In this document: positions 43,940 to 50,350 of the stretch, piece after piece
How the letters are laid out: every line of letters begins with the position of its first letter
How positions within the stretch are numbered: position 1 is the stretch's first letter
Notes under the pieces: model-generated
What the model saw: only the letters and a program-made list of their open reading frames with translations
Database searches by the model: none
Told to the model about the DNA's origin: nothing
Position numbers and translations under genes: made by a program
NCBI RefSeq assembly: GCF_008704535.1
Contig: NZ_CP023701.1
Location: 6,366,001-6,430,000, forward strand
Length of the DNA stretch: 64,000 nucleotides
Direction: 5' to 3'
From: Streptomyces subrutilus
Lineage (GTDB): Bacteria > Actinomycetota > Actinomycetes > Streptomycetales > Streptomycetaceae

Positions 43940-44987
43940 GGTCGGACTCCTCCGGCTCGGTGGGGCGGACGGGCCCGGCGGGGGCTCCGGGCGGGGCCGG
44001 TGACGGGTGCGGGAGCGGGGCCGCGGGCCCGGCGGACCGGGGCGCGGGGAGCGGCGGCCGCCGTCCGGCCGCGGTCCGCAGCCGCACGCGCACCCGCGGC
44101 GCCCGGTCGAGCCCCAGCCCGGCCAGGGCCCCGGCGACGGCCCGCGCCACGGCCCGTTCGGCGGCGGGGCCTTCGCCGAAGGCGAGCCTGGCCCGTACGG
44201 ACACCCGGCCGCGGCCCGTACGGACCCGCGCGTCCACCACCCCCGGCACCTCCGCGACCGCCGCCCGCACCAGCCGGGAGGCCCCCGACCGGGTGAGCAG
44301 GACCCGTACGTCCGCGTGCGGCGAGGCCGTCGCGAGCAGCCCCCGGCGGCCCGGTGTGAGCGCGGCGAGCAGCAGCAGCGCCCCGGCGGCGACGGCCAGC
44401 GCGGCCGCCGCCCGGAGCGGGGCGGAGCCCGTGCCCACCCCGTGCGCGGCGGTCAGCCAGTCGGCGGCCCGCACCCGCCAGGGCGCCGGCGGCCGGTGGA
44501 TCAGGTGCACGGCCGCGAGGTCCCGCAGCGCCGCCGCGGCGGCCACGAGCACCACGGCCGCGCCCACCGCCACCGGCGCCCGCCGCTGCGACCACGGCCG
44601 GGCGCCCGTCCGCCGGGCCGTCCTCGCCGTCTTCTCCGGCGCCGCGTGACCGCCGTCGGGCGCCGGCCGCGGCTGCGGTCCGGACGGCTCCGGCGACAGC
44701 AGCCCGCCGACCCGGAGCCGCGGTCGCGACACCGCGAGGCCCGTCAACCGCCCGGTGCGCTCGGCCACGTGGTCCTGGAGGGCGGCGCCCCGGGCGTCGG
44801 CGGCGCCCTCGTACGGCAGCGTCACCACGACCGCCACGGCGGCCCGCCCCTCGCGGACGGACGCGGAGCCCGAGACGACCGCGCCGCCACCGGTCGCCGC
44901 GAGGGCCTCGCGGGCCGCCTGTTCGGCGATCCGGCGCACGGCGCGGTCGGCCACCGTGGTGGCGCCGCGCCGCGCGGCGGCGGTCAC
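43923..44987 (-). CDS. Asp23-like membrane protein with two related domains
   Basis: A 354-residue protein. The N-terminal 90 residues (TVADRAVRRIAEQAAREALA, VAVVVTLPYEGAADARGAAL) look like an Asp23/Gls24 domain. Two hydrophobic segments follow (AVGAAVVLVAAAAALRDLAA; ALAVAAGALLLLAALTPG). The second soluble domain has AAVAEVPGVVDARVRTGRGR and GPAAERAVARAVAGALAGLG, again Asp23-like, followed by a Pro-rich tail. It starts at a GTG that overlaps the stop of the preceding small gene (GTGA). Confidence 0.7.
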   Translation of the reverse strand: MTAAARRGATTVADRAVRRIAEQAAREALAATGGGAVVSGSASVREGRAAVAVVVTLPYEGAADARGAALQDHVAERTGRLTGLAVSRPRLRVGGLLSPEPSGPQPRPAPDGGHAAPEKTARTARRTGARPWSQRRAPVAVGAAVVLVAAAAALRDLAAVHLIHRPPAPWRVRAADWLTAAHGVGTGSAPLRAAAALAVAAGALLLLAALTPGRRGLLATASPHADVRVLLTRSGASRLVRAAVAEVPGVVDARVRTGRGRVSVRARLAFGEGPAAERAVARAVAGALAGLGLDRAPRVRVRLRTAAGRRPPLPAPRSAGPAAPLPHPSPAPPGAPAGPVRPTEPEESDRAASA

Positions 44988-45172
44988 CGGCCCCGCCGCT
45001 CACGCGGCGTCAGGAAGTCCCGCACGTCGCCGCCCCGGTCGAGGTGGTGACCCGCGAAGAACCCCAGGGCTCCGAGGGCCGCCACGAGCAGGAAGGCTCC
45101 GAAACCGCCGAACCAGCCGGCGAAGGCCAGGGCCATGCCCACGAACAGGCCCAGTACGTCTCTGCTCACCAC
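44984..45172 (-). CDS. Small integral membrane protein (DUF2273-like)
   Basis: A 62-residue protein with two hydrophobic stretches (VLGLFVGMALAFAGWFGGFG and AFLLVAALGALGFFAGHHLD) and a basic tail. Small membrane proteins of this kind (DUF2273) are regular members of Asp23/Gls24 operons. Two adjacent GTG codons (45172, 45169) follow GAGGTGGA; the second has the better spacing. Confidence 0.75.
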   Translation of the reverse strand: MVSRDVLGLFVGMALAFAGWFGGFGAFLLVAALGALGFFAGHHLDRGGDVRDFLTPRERRGR

Positions 45173-45232
45173 TCCACCTCACACGTCACGCACGACACGA
45201 CAGCGGGACCGGTTCCGCGCCGGCACCCGGGC

Positions 45233-45745
45233 TCACTCGACGCGGACGTCGACCGCGGTGGCGGTGTCCTCGTCCTCGGGCAGGTGGATGTCGTTGACGG
45301 TCACGTTGACCTCGACGACCTCCAGGCCGGTGATGCGCTCCACGGCCGCGATCACGTTCTCCCGTACGTCGTGCGCCACTTCGGTGATCGCGACGCCGTA
45401 CTCCACCACCAGGTCCAGGTCGATGGCCGTCTGGCGCTCGCCCACCTCGACCTTGACGCCCCGCCCGACGTTGGGCCGGCCGCCCGGGACGCGGTCGCGG
45501 ACCGCACCGAGGGTGCGGGACAGGCCGCCGCCCATGTCGTGCACGCCGGGGATCTCCCGCGCCGCCATGCCGGCGATCTTCACGACCACCACGTCGGCGA
45601 TCGAGGTCCGGCCGCGGGTGGCGGCCGGCTCGGCGGTGCCGGGCACCCCGTCGCTCAGCGTGGTGGACGCGGGGGCGGGCTTGCGGGGGCCGGTGGTCCG
45701 CGCGGTCTCCGGGGCGGTGGGCTGTGCGGTCGTCTGGACGGTCAT
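45233..45745 (-). CDS. Asp23/Gls24 family envelope-stress protein
   Basis: A 170-residue protein. After a disordered N terminus comes the canonical Asp23 core: TSIADVVVVKIAGMAAREIP, GVHDMGGGLSRTLGAVRDRV, GVKVEVGERQTAIDLDLVVE, YGVAITEVAHDVRENVIAAV, and the final VVEVNVTVNDIHLPED. In firmicutes such proteins coat the membrane and respond to alkaline or envelope stress; in streptomycetes the role is less clear. GGAGGAG precedes the ATG. It is the first gene of the minus-strand operon, divergent from the sigma factor. Confidence 0.92.
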   Translation of the reverse strand: MTVQTTAQPTAPETARTTGPRKPAPASTTLSDGVPGTAEPAATRGRTSIADVVVVKIAGMAAREIPGVHDMGGGLSRTLGAVRDRVPGGRPNVGRGVKVEVGERQTAIDLDLVVEYGVAITEVAHDVRENVIAAVERITGLEVVEVNVTVNDIHLPEDEDTATAVDVRVE

Positions 45746-45772
45746 CGTCGCTCCTCCAGGGATTCGGGGCCG

Positions 45773-45800
45773 AACGTGTCTTCCGTACGTCCGACACGTT
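45773..45800. promoter_or_regulatory. Inverted repeat between divergent Asp23 and sigma operons
   Basis: Perfect 8-nt arms AACGTGTC and GACACGTT are separated by 12 nt, which contain GTAC. GACACGTG recurs at the sigma-gene start (45921-45928). The site is centred in the 180-nt divergent gap and may be a shared operator, or two back-to-back promoter elements for the alternative sigma factor. Confidence 0.5.
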
Positions 45801-45925
45801 GGGGAGGCAGTTCGTTACGCACCATCCGCGGATTTCGCGGGCAGGAGGGAAAGTCGTGGCGACCGCGTCACAGAAGTGCGTGCCGCGTGTCCAAGCGGAG
45901 ACGAGAAGGCGAGAGGAGCCGACAC

Positions 45926-46513
45926 GTGCCGGCTGAACCGGACCCAGGCGAGGCGGACGGCCCCGGGGCCGTCCCGGTCGAGGACAGGCTCCTGACCGTA
46001 CGGGCCGCGGAGGGCGACGAGGAGGCGTTCGAGGCGCTGGTGCACCGGTACGGGCCGCGCCTGCTGCGGCTCGCGACCCGGCTGCTGGGCAACGGCGGGG
46101 AGGCGGAGGACGCGGTGCAGGACGCGTTCGTCAGTGCCTGGCGCAAGCTGCCCGAGTTCCGGGGCGAGGCGGGCTTCGGCACCTGGATCCACCGGATCGT
46201 CACCAACCGCTGCCTGAACGTGCTGCGCGCCCGTACCTCGGTGGCCGACCTGGACACCGTGCCCGAACCGGCCGCCCCCGACCACGCCGTCTCGCCCGCT
46301 CGCGCCGCCGAGTCCCACGCGACGGCTGAGGCCCTGGCCGCGGCGATGGCCGGCCTCTCCTCGGAGCAGCGGGTCTGCTGGGTGCTGCGGGAGGTCGAGG
46401 GGGTCCCGTACGAGACCATCGCGGACCTGGTCGGCATCAGCCAGGAGGCGGTACGTGCCAGGGTGTTCCGCGCACGACGCTGTCTGACGGAGGCGATGGC
46501 CGCATGGCGATGA
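45926..46513 (+). CDS. ECF-type RNA polymerase sigma factor
   Basis: A 195-residue sigma-70-family protein. Region 2 is FEALVHRYGPRLLRLATRLL and DAVQDAFVSAWRKLPEFRGE, with GFGTWIHRIVTNRCLNVLRA. Region 4 is LSSEQRVCWVLREVEGVPYE followed by the helix-turn-helix TIADLVGISQEAVRARVFRA. The GTG at 45926 has AGGAG eight bases upstream. It overlaps the following ZAS-Asp23 gene by 10 nt, so sigma factor and probable anti-sigma factor are made together. Confidence 0.9.
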   Translation: MPAEPDPGEADGPGAVPVEDRLLTVRAAEGDEEAFEALVHRYGPRLLRLATRLLGNGGEAEDAVQDAFVSAWRKLPEFRGEAGFGTWIHRIVTNRCLNVLRARTSVADLDTVPEPAAPDHAVSPARAAESHATAEALAAAMAGLSSEQRVCWVLREVEGVPYETIADLVGISQEAVRARVFRARRCLTEAMAAWR

Positions 46514-47184
46514 GCGTGAACCCGGATCGGGACCGGGACCCGGACGAACCCACCGGCGAACCCGGGGGCGAACGCGCGGGCGGCCTCGCGGACGCCTCAC
46601 CCGGCGCCTTCCCGGACGACGAGCTGCTGCCCTGCGGCCGGGACCTCGCCGCCCTCTGGGAGGAGCCGCTGTCGGGCGCCGACCGCGCGCACACCTCCGT
46701 GTGCCCGCACTGCACGGCCGCCCTCGACGACCTGGCCCGGCTGCGCGACGCCGTACGCCCGGACCCGCGCCCCGGGGACGGGGACGGCGGGGCGGGCACG
46801 GACGCCGCCGCACTGGTCGAACGGATCATGGGCGTCGTACGGCTCGAACTGCGCCCGGGCCGCACGCTGCCGCTGGGCGAACCGGACGAGGACGGCTGGA
46901 TCTACGAGGCGGTCGCCGCCAAGGTCCTGCGCTCCGCGGCCGACTCGGTGCCCGGAGTGCGCTCGGGCAGTTGTCGCATCCGGCCGGAACCGGGCGGGCG
47001 GGGACCGGTCCACGTGCACATCGAGGTGACCGTCGGGGCCGCGCGCGCCCTGCGGGAACGCGCGCAGCGGGTGCGTCGGCGGGTCCGCGACGCGGCCGAC
47101 GCCGAGCTGGGCATGGAGGTCGCCTCGGTGGACGTGGCCGTCACCGACCTGCACGAGGAGCCGGAACAGGAGGACGGGGCATGA
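46504..47184 (+). CDS. Zinc anti-sigma motif fused to an Asp23-like domain
   Basis: A 226-residue protein. Residues about 40-80 read LLPCGRDLAALWEEPLSGAD followed by RAHTSVCPHCTAAL: H63-x3-C67-x2-C70, with C44 upstream, which is the ZAS/zf-HC2 pattern of anti-sigma factors. The second half (WIYEAVAAKVLRSAADSVPG, VHVHIEVTVGAARALRERAQ, GMEVASVDVAVTDLH) matches Asp23/Gls24 proteins. Its gene overlaps the sigma gene, so it is the likely partner. The Asp23-like part could link envelope state to release of the sigma factor. No membrane helix is present, so it would act in the cytoplasm. A second in-frame ATG at 46510 overlaps the sigma stop. Confidence 0.75.
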   Translation: MAMSVNPDRDRDPDEPTGEPGGERAGGLADASPGAFPDDELLPCGRDLAALWEEPLSGADRAHTSVCPHCTAALDDLARLRDAVRPDPRPGDGDGGAGTDAAALVERIMGVVRLELRPGRTLPLGEPDEDGWIYEAVAAKVLRSAADSVPGVRSGSCRIRPEPGGRGPVHVHIEVTVGAARALRERAQRVRRRVRDAADAELGMEVASVDVAVTDLHEEPEQEDGA

Positions 47185-47531
47185 CTGCGGACCAGGTGGC
47201 CCCCGAGGGTCCGGTGACCGCCGGATCGATCGCGGACGCGGTACGGGCGGTGCCCGGCGTGGCGTTCCTGCGCCCGGGGCTGAGCGCGCTGCTGCGGGCG
47301 TCCGCCCGGACCGCGCCCGCGCGCACCGACCGCACCGCGCCCGGGGTGCGCCTCGGGCACGGCGCGGCGGGCCGGGTGGTGTCGGCGGAGGTGGAGGTGG
47401 TCCTCCACCGGGGCCACCGGGCCGTGGACGTCACCCGAGCCGTCCGGGCGGCCGTGCGCGGAGCCGCGCGGCCGGGGGACACGGGCACGACGGCGATGCC
47501 CGTGACCGTGACGGTCACGGGCATCGTCTGA
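47181..47531 (+). CDS. Short Asp23-like protein
   Basis: A 116-residue protein: SIADAVRAVPGVAFLRPGLS, then RVVSAEVEVVLHRGHRAVDV and the terminal PVTVTVTGIV. The strand-helix pattern matches a trimmed Asp23/Gls24 domain. The ATG overlaps the stop of the ZAS-Asp23 gene (ATGA), so it is the third gene of the sigma operon. The last eleven codons also form a perfect hairpin in the DNA. Confidence 0.65.
   Translation: MTADQVAPEGPVTAGSIADAVRAVPGVAFLRPGLSALLRASARTAPARTDRTAPGVRLGHGAAGRVVSAEVEVVLHRGHRAVDVTRAVRAAVRGAARPGDTGTTAMPVTVTVTGIV
47495..47525. terminator. Hairpin embedded in the end of a coding sequence
   Basis: Perfect 15-nt arms GATGCCCGTGACCGT and ACGGTCACGGGCATC flank one G. The whole palindrome lies inside the final codons of the short Asp23-like gene, whose stop is 6 nt further on; the convergent XRE gene ends 10 nt beyond the hairpin. 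It probably terminates both transcripts in the near absence of intergenic space. Confidence 0.7.
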
Positions 47532-47534
47532 CCC

Positions 47535-48293
47535 TCAGCCCGCCAGGACCGAGGGGAAGGCCTGCGCCAGGACGAGGATCAGCAGCCAGGCGGAGAGCGC
47601 CGTGGCCGTCAGGGCCAGGTCGCGGTCACGGACGCGGTCGGCGGCGGGCCGGGACCCGGCCGCGCCGCCGGCCGGGACCCGGGCGGGCGCAGCCGCGGCC
47701 GCCGGACGCGACCGCGCCCCCGGCACGGAGCCGGGGTGCGGTGCGCCCCGGCCGGCCGGCCGCTCGCGCACGGCCGCCGATGCCGATGCCGACGCCTTCG
47801 CCGGGTGCGGCGACCGCACCAGCCCCGGAGCCGGCCCTCCGACGGGCCCGGCCGGGGCGGGTCCGGCCGGGGCGGGTCCGGCGCTCGGTACGGCCCCGAC
47901 CGGTGCGACGGCCTGCACGCGGGCCGCGGTGTCCGAGGGGCGGCCGGCCGGGGCGGGGGGCGCGGTGGCGGCCGGCGCGGCCGGTCGGGCCCCGGGGCGG
48001 GTCTGCGGGCCGGGCGCCGATGGACGGTGGCGAGGGGGCCGGGGCTCCTGGGCCAGGCCCCGGAGGAAGCGCGCGTAGGCCTCGCGCCGTTCGCCGGTGG
48101 GCGAGGTGAGACCGGACTCCCACGAGCGGACCGTCGCCGCGGTCACGCCGAAGGCCGAGGCGACCTGGCGGGGGGTGAGCTTCCACGCCTCGCGGAGCCT
48201 GCGGCGCTCGGCGGGCTCGGGGAGCTCGGGGAGCTCCCGGGCACGTCGGGACGGGGTGGACCTGGGGGCCGTTTCTACCGATGTCATGCCCAT
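47535..48293 (-). CDS. Helix-turn-helix protein with Pro/Ala-rich linker and C-terminal membrane helix
   Basis: A 252-residue protein. Residues about 28-75 are an XRE-like helix-turn-helix (RREAWKLTPRQVASAFGVTA in near form, then ATVRSWESGLTSPTGERR). A 130-residue low-complexity linker rich in Pro, Ala, Gly and Arg follows, with short AGPAP repeats. The end is a membrane-like helix (ALSAWLLILVLAQAFPSVL). That makes a membrane-tethered DNA-binding protein, as in RodZ-type or developmental regulators. Start is the ATG at 48293 or 48287. It converges with the sigma operon. Confidence 0.75.
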   Translation of the reverse strand: MGMTSVETAPRSTPSRRARELPELPEPAERRRLREAWKLTPRQVASAFGVTAATVRSWESGLTSPTGERREAYARFLRGLAQEPRPPRHRPSAPGPQTRPGARPAAPAATAPPAPAGRPSDTAARVQAVAPVGAVPSAGPAPAGPAPAGPVGGPAPGLVRSPHPAKASASASAAVRERPAGRGAPHPGSVPGARSRPAAAAAPARVPAGGAAGSRPAADRVRDRDLALTATALSAWLLILVLAQAFPSVLAG

Positions 48294-48453
48294 AGGACAA
48301 ACGGAGCGGTCCGTTGTGACGGATCGGATCGAACGATCACCCGATCTCCGTAACGCGCCCGTCCCCGGTCACGGCGCCCGCCCCGCCGAGCATGTCCGGA
48401 TGTGACAGAACGCCGTCATTGCGGCCATCGCGCCGGACGGCGAGGATGGGTCC

Positions 48454-49443
48454 ATGCCCACCACCACCCGCCGCGTCGTCATCGCGGTCTTCCCCGACGT
48501 CGACCTCCTCGACGTCACCGGCCCGGCCGAGGTCTTCGCGCTGGCCAACCGGGAGACCGGCGGCCGGGCGGGCTACCAGGTCCGGCTGGCCGGGCCGTCG
48601 CGGGGCGAGGTCACCACCTCGGCGGGCGTGCGGATCCTCGCCGACCTCGCGTTCGCCGAGGTCACCGGGGTACTGGACACGCTGCTCGTGCCCGGGGCCG
48701 TGGACCTCCACCCGGACGGCCCGGTCGCCCGCATCGACCCCGGGGTCGTGGAGTGGGTGAGGGCGGCCGCACCGCAGGCCCGCAGGGTGGCCTCGGTCTG
48801 CGTGGGGGCCCACGTGCTCGCCGCGGCCGGGCTGCTCGACGGGAGGACCGCCACCACGCACTGGTCCACAGCCGCCCAACTGGCCGCCGAGCACCCCTCG
48901 GTGACCGTGGATCCGGACCCGATCTTCATCCGCTCGGGGCGGGTGTGGACCGGGGCCGGGATCAGCGCCTGCATGGACCTCACGCTGGCGCTGGTGGCCG
49001 AGGACCTGGGCGAGGAGGTCGCCCTGGCGGTCGCCCGGCAGCTCGTGATGTACCTGAAGCGGCAGGGCGGCCAGAGCCAGTTCTCCGTCCCGCTGAGCAG
49101 GCCGGCCGCCTCCCGGCGGGACATCGACGAACTGCGGATGTACGTCGCCGAGCACCTGGACGCCGACCTGTCGGCGGCCGCACTGGCCGCCCGGATGTGC
49201 CTGAGCGAGCGGCACTTCGCCCGGGTCTTCCGCCAGGAGACCGGCACCAGCCCGGCCTCCTACGTCGAGGCCGCCCGCGTCGAGGCGGCCCGCAGGCTGC
49301 TGGAGAGCACCGACCAGCCCCTCGACCGGGTCGCCGAAGGCTGCGGGTTCGGCTCCGTCGAGACCCTGCACCGCGCGCTGCGCAAGCAGCTCGGCACCAC
49401 CCCCGCGGCCTACCGCCGCCGGTTCCGCACCACCACCGCCTGA
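48454..49443 (+). CDS. GlxA-family transcriptional regulator (DJ-1/PfpI + AraC)
   Basis: A 329-residue regulator. The N-terminal two thirds are a class-I amidotransferase-like DJ-1/PfpI domain (VVIAVFPDVDLLDVTGPAEV, RVASVCVGAHVLAAAGLLDG with the nucleophile-elbow Cys, TTHWSTAAQLA). The C-terminal AraC domain has LSAAALAARMCLSERHFARV and LDRVAEGCGFGSVETLHRAL. GAGGAT lies 6 nt before the ATG, as in leaderless genes. The cysteine hydrolase gene downstream in the same direction is the probable target, a common pairing. Confidence 0.92.
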   Translation: MPTTTRRVVIAVFPDVDLLDVTGPAEVFALANRETGGRAGYQVRLAGPSRGEVTTSAGVRILADLAFAEVTGVLDTLLVPGAVDLHPDGPVARIDPGVVEWVRAAAPQARRVASVCVGAHVLAAAGLLDGRTATTHWSTAAQLAAEHPSVTVDPDPIFIRSGRVWTGAGISACMDLTLALVAEDLGEEVALAVARQLVMYLKRQGGQSQFSVPLSRPAASRRDIDELRMYVAEHLDADLSAAALAARMCLSERHFARVFRQETGTSPASYVEAARVEAARRLLESTDQPLDRVAEGCGFGSVETLHRALRKQLGTTPAAYRRRFRTTTA

Positions 49444-49630
49444 GCCCGCGGCCCGAGCCGCGCACCACCGGGGCGCCCCGGACCGTTCGCCTGACCGCGC
49501 GGCCCGCCGGTCCCGCACGCCCGCCGACCGGCTCCGCCCTGCTCCGGACCCCCGCGCCCGGCGGCACCGGGCTCACGGCCCTCCGTGCCCAACCACCCCG
49601 TACCCGCACCACCGTTGAAAGGACACACCC

Positions 49631-50239
49631 ATGACCACGACCGCTTCCACCACCCTGCGCGACGTGATCGGCCTCGACGGCCGGCTGCCCCGGCTCGCCG
49701 ACACCACCCTGATCATGATCGATTTCCAGAACACCTACCGCTCCGGCGTCATGGCCCTGGAGGGCGCCGACGAGGCCCTCGCGGCGGGCGCCCGGCTGCT
49801 GGCCGCGGCCCGTGCCGCCGGCACCCCGGTGGTCCACGTCGTCAACGACGGCGGCGCGGGGACCCCGTACGACATCCGCGCGGAGATCGGCGCCGTCTGC
49901 GACGCGGTCGCCCCCGTCGACGGAGAGCCCGTCGTCGTCAAGGGCTTCCCCAACGCCTTCCACGAGACCGACCTGGAGAAGAGCCTGCGCGGGCTGGACG
50001 CCGGCCCGGACCTGGTGCTGGCCGGGTTCATGACCCACATGTGCGTCACCTTCACCGCCCAGGGCGCCTTCAACCTCGGCTACCGGCCCACCGTCGTCGC
50101 CGAGGCCACCGCGACCCGCCCGCTGGCCGCGCCGGACGGCGCCGTGCTGTCCGCGGCCACGCTCCAGGCCGCGGCCCTGACCACCATCGGCGACCTGTTC
50201 GGCACCGTCGCGCTCACCGTCGACGACCTGACCGCCTGA
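49631..50239 (+). CDS. Isochorismatase-fold cysteine hydrolase
   Basis: A 202-residue enzyme. The catalytic triad is visible: Asp31 in MIDFQNTY, Lys104 in VVVKGFPNAF, and Cys138 in AGFMTHMCVTFTA. The fold covers isochorismatases, nicotinamidases and small amidases; the substrate is not clear. GAAAGGA lies 10 nt before the ATG. It follows the GlxA-type regulator by 187 nt; that gap shows no further gene. Confidence 0.9.
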   Translation: MTTTASTTLRDVIGLDGRLPRLADTTLIMIDFQNTYRSGVMALEGADEALAAGARLLAAARAAGTPVVHVVNDGGAGTPYDIRAEIGAVCDAVAPVDGEPVVVKGFPNAFHETDLEKSLRGLDAGPDLVLAGFMTHMCVTFTAQGAFNLGYRPTVVAEATATRPLAAPDGAVLSAATLQAAALTTIGDLFGTVALTVDDLTA

Positions 50240-50292
50240 CCGCCTGACCGCCTGCCCGACCTCCCCGGACGCGCCCGGCCCGTCAACCGGGA

Positions 50293-50334
50293 ACGCCGGC
50301 CTCCCCGACCAGGACTGGTCGGGGAGGCCGGCGT
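50293..50334. terminator. Strong bidirectional terminator hairpin
   Basis: Perfect 19-nt arms (ACGCCGGCCTCCCCGACCA and its complement) around the loop GGAC at 50312-50315. It lies between the convergent cysteine hydrolase and giant secreted-protein genes. Confidence 0.85.
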
Positions 50335-50350
50335 CGGACGCGGTCGCGGA

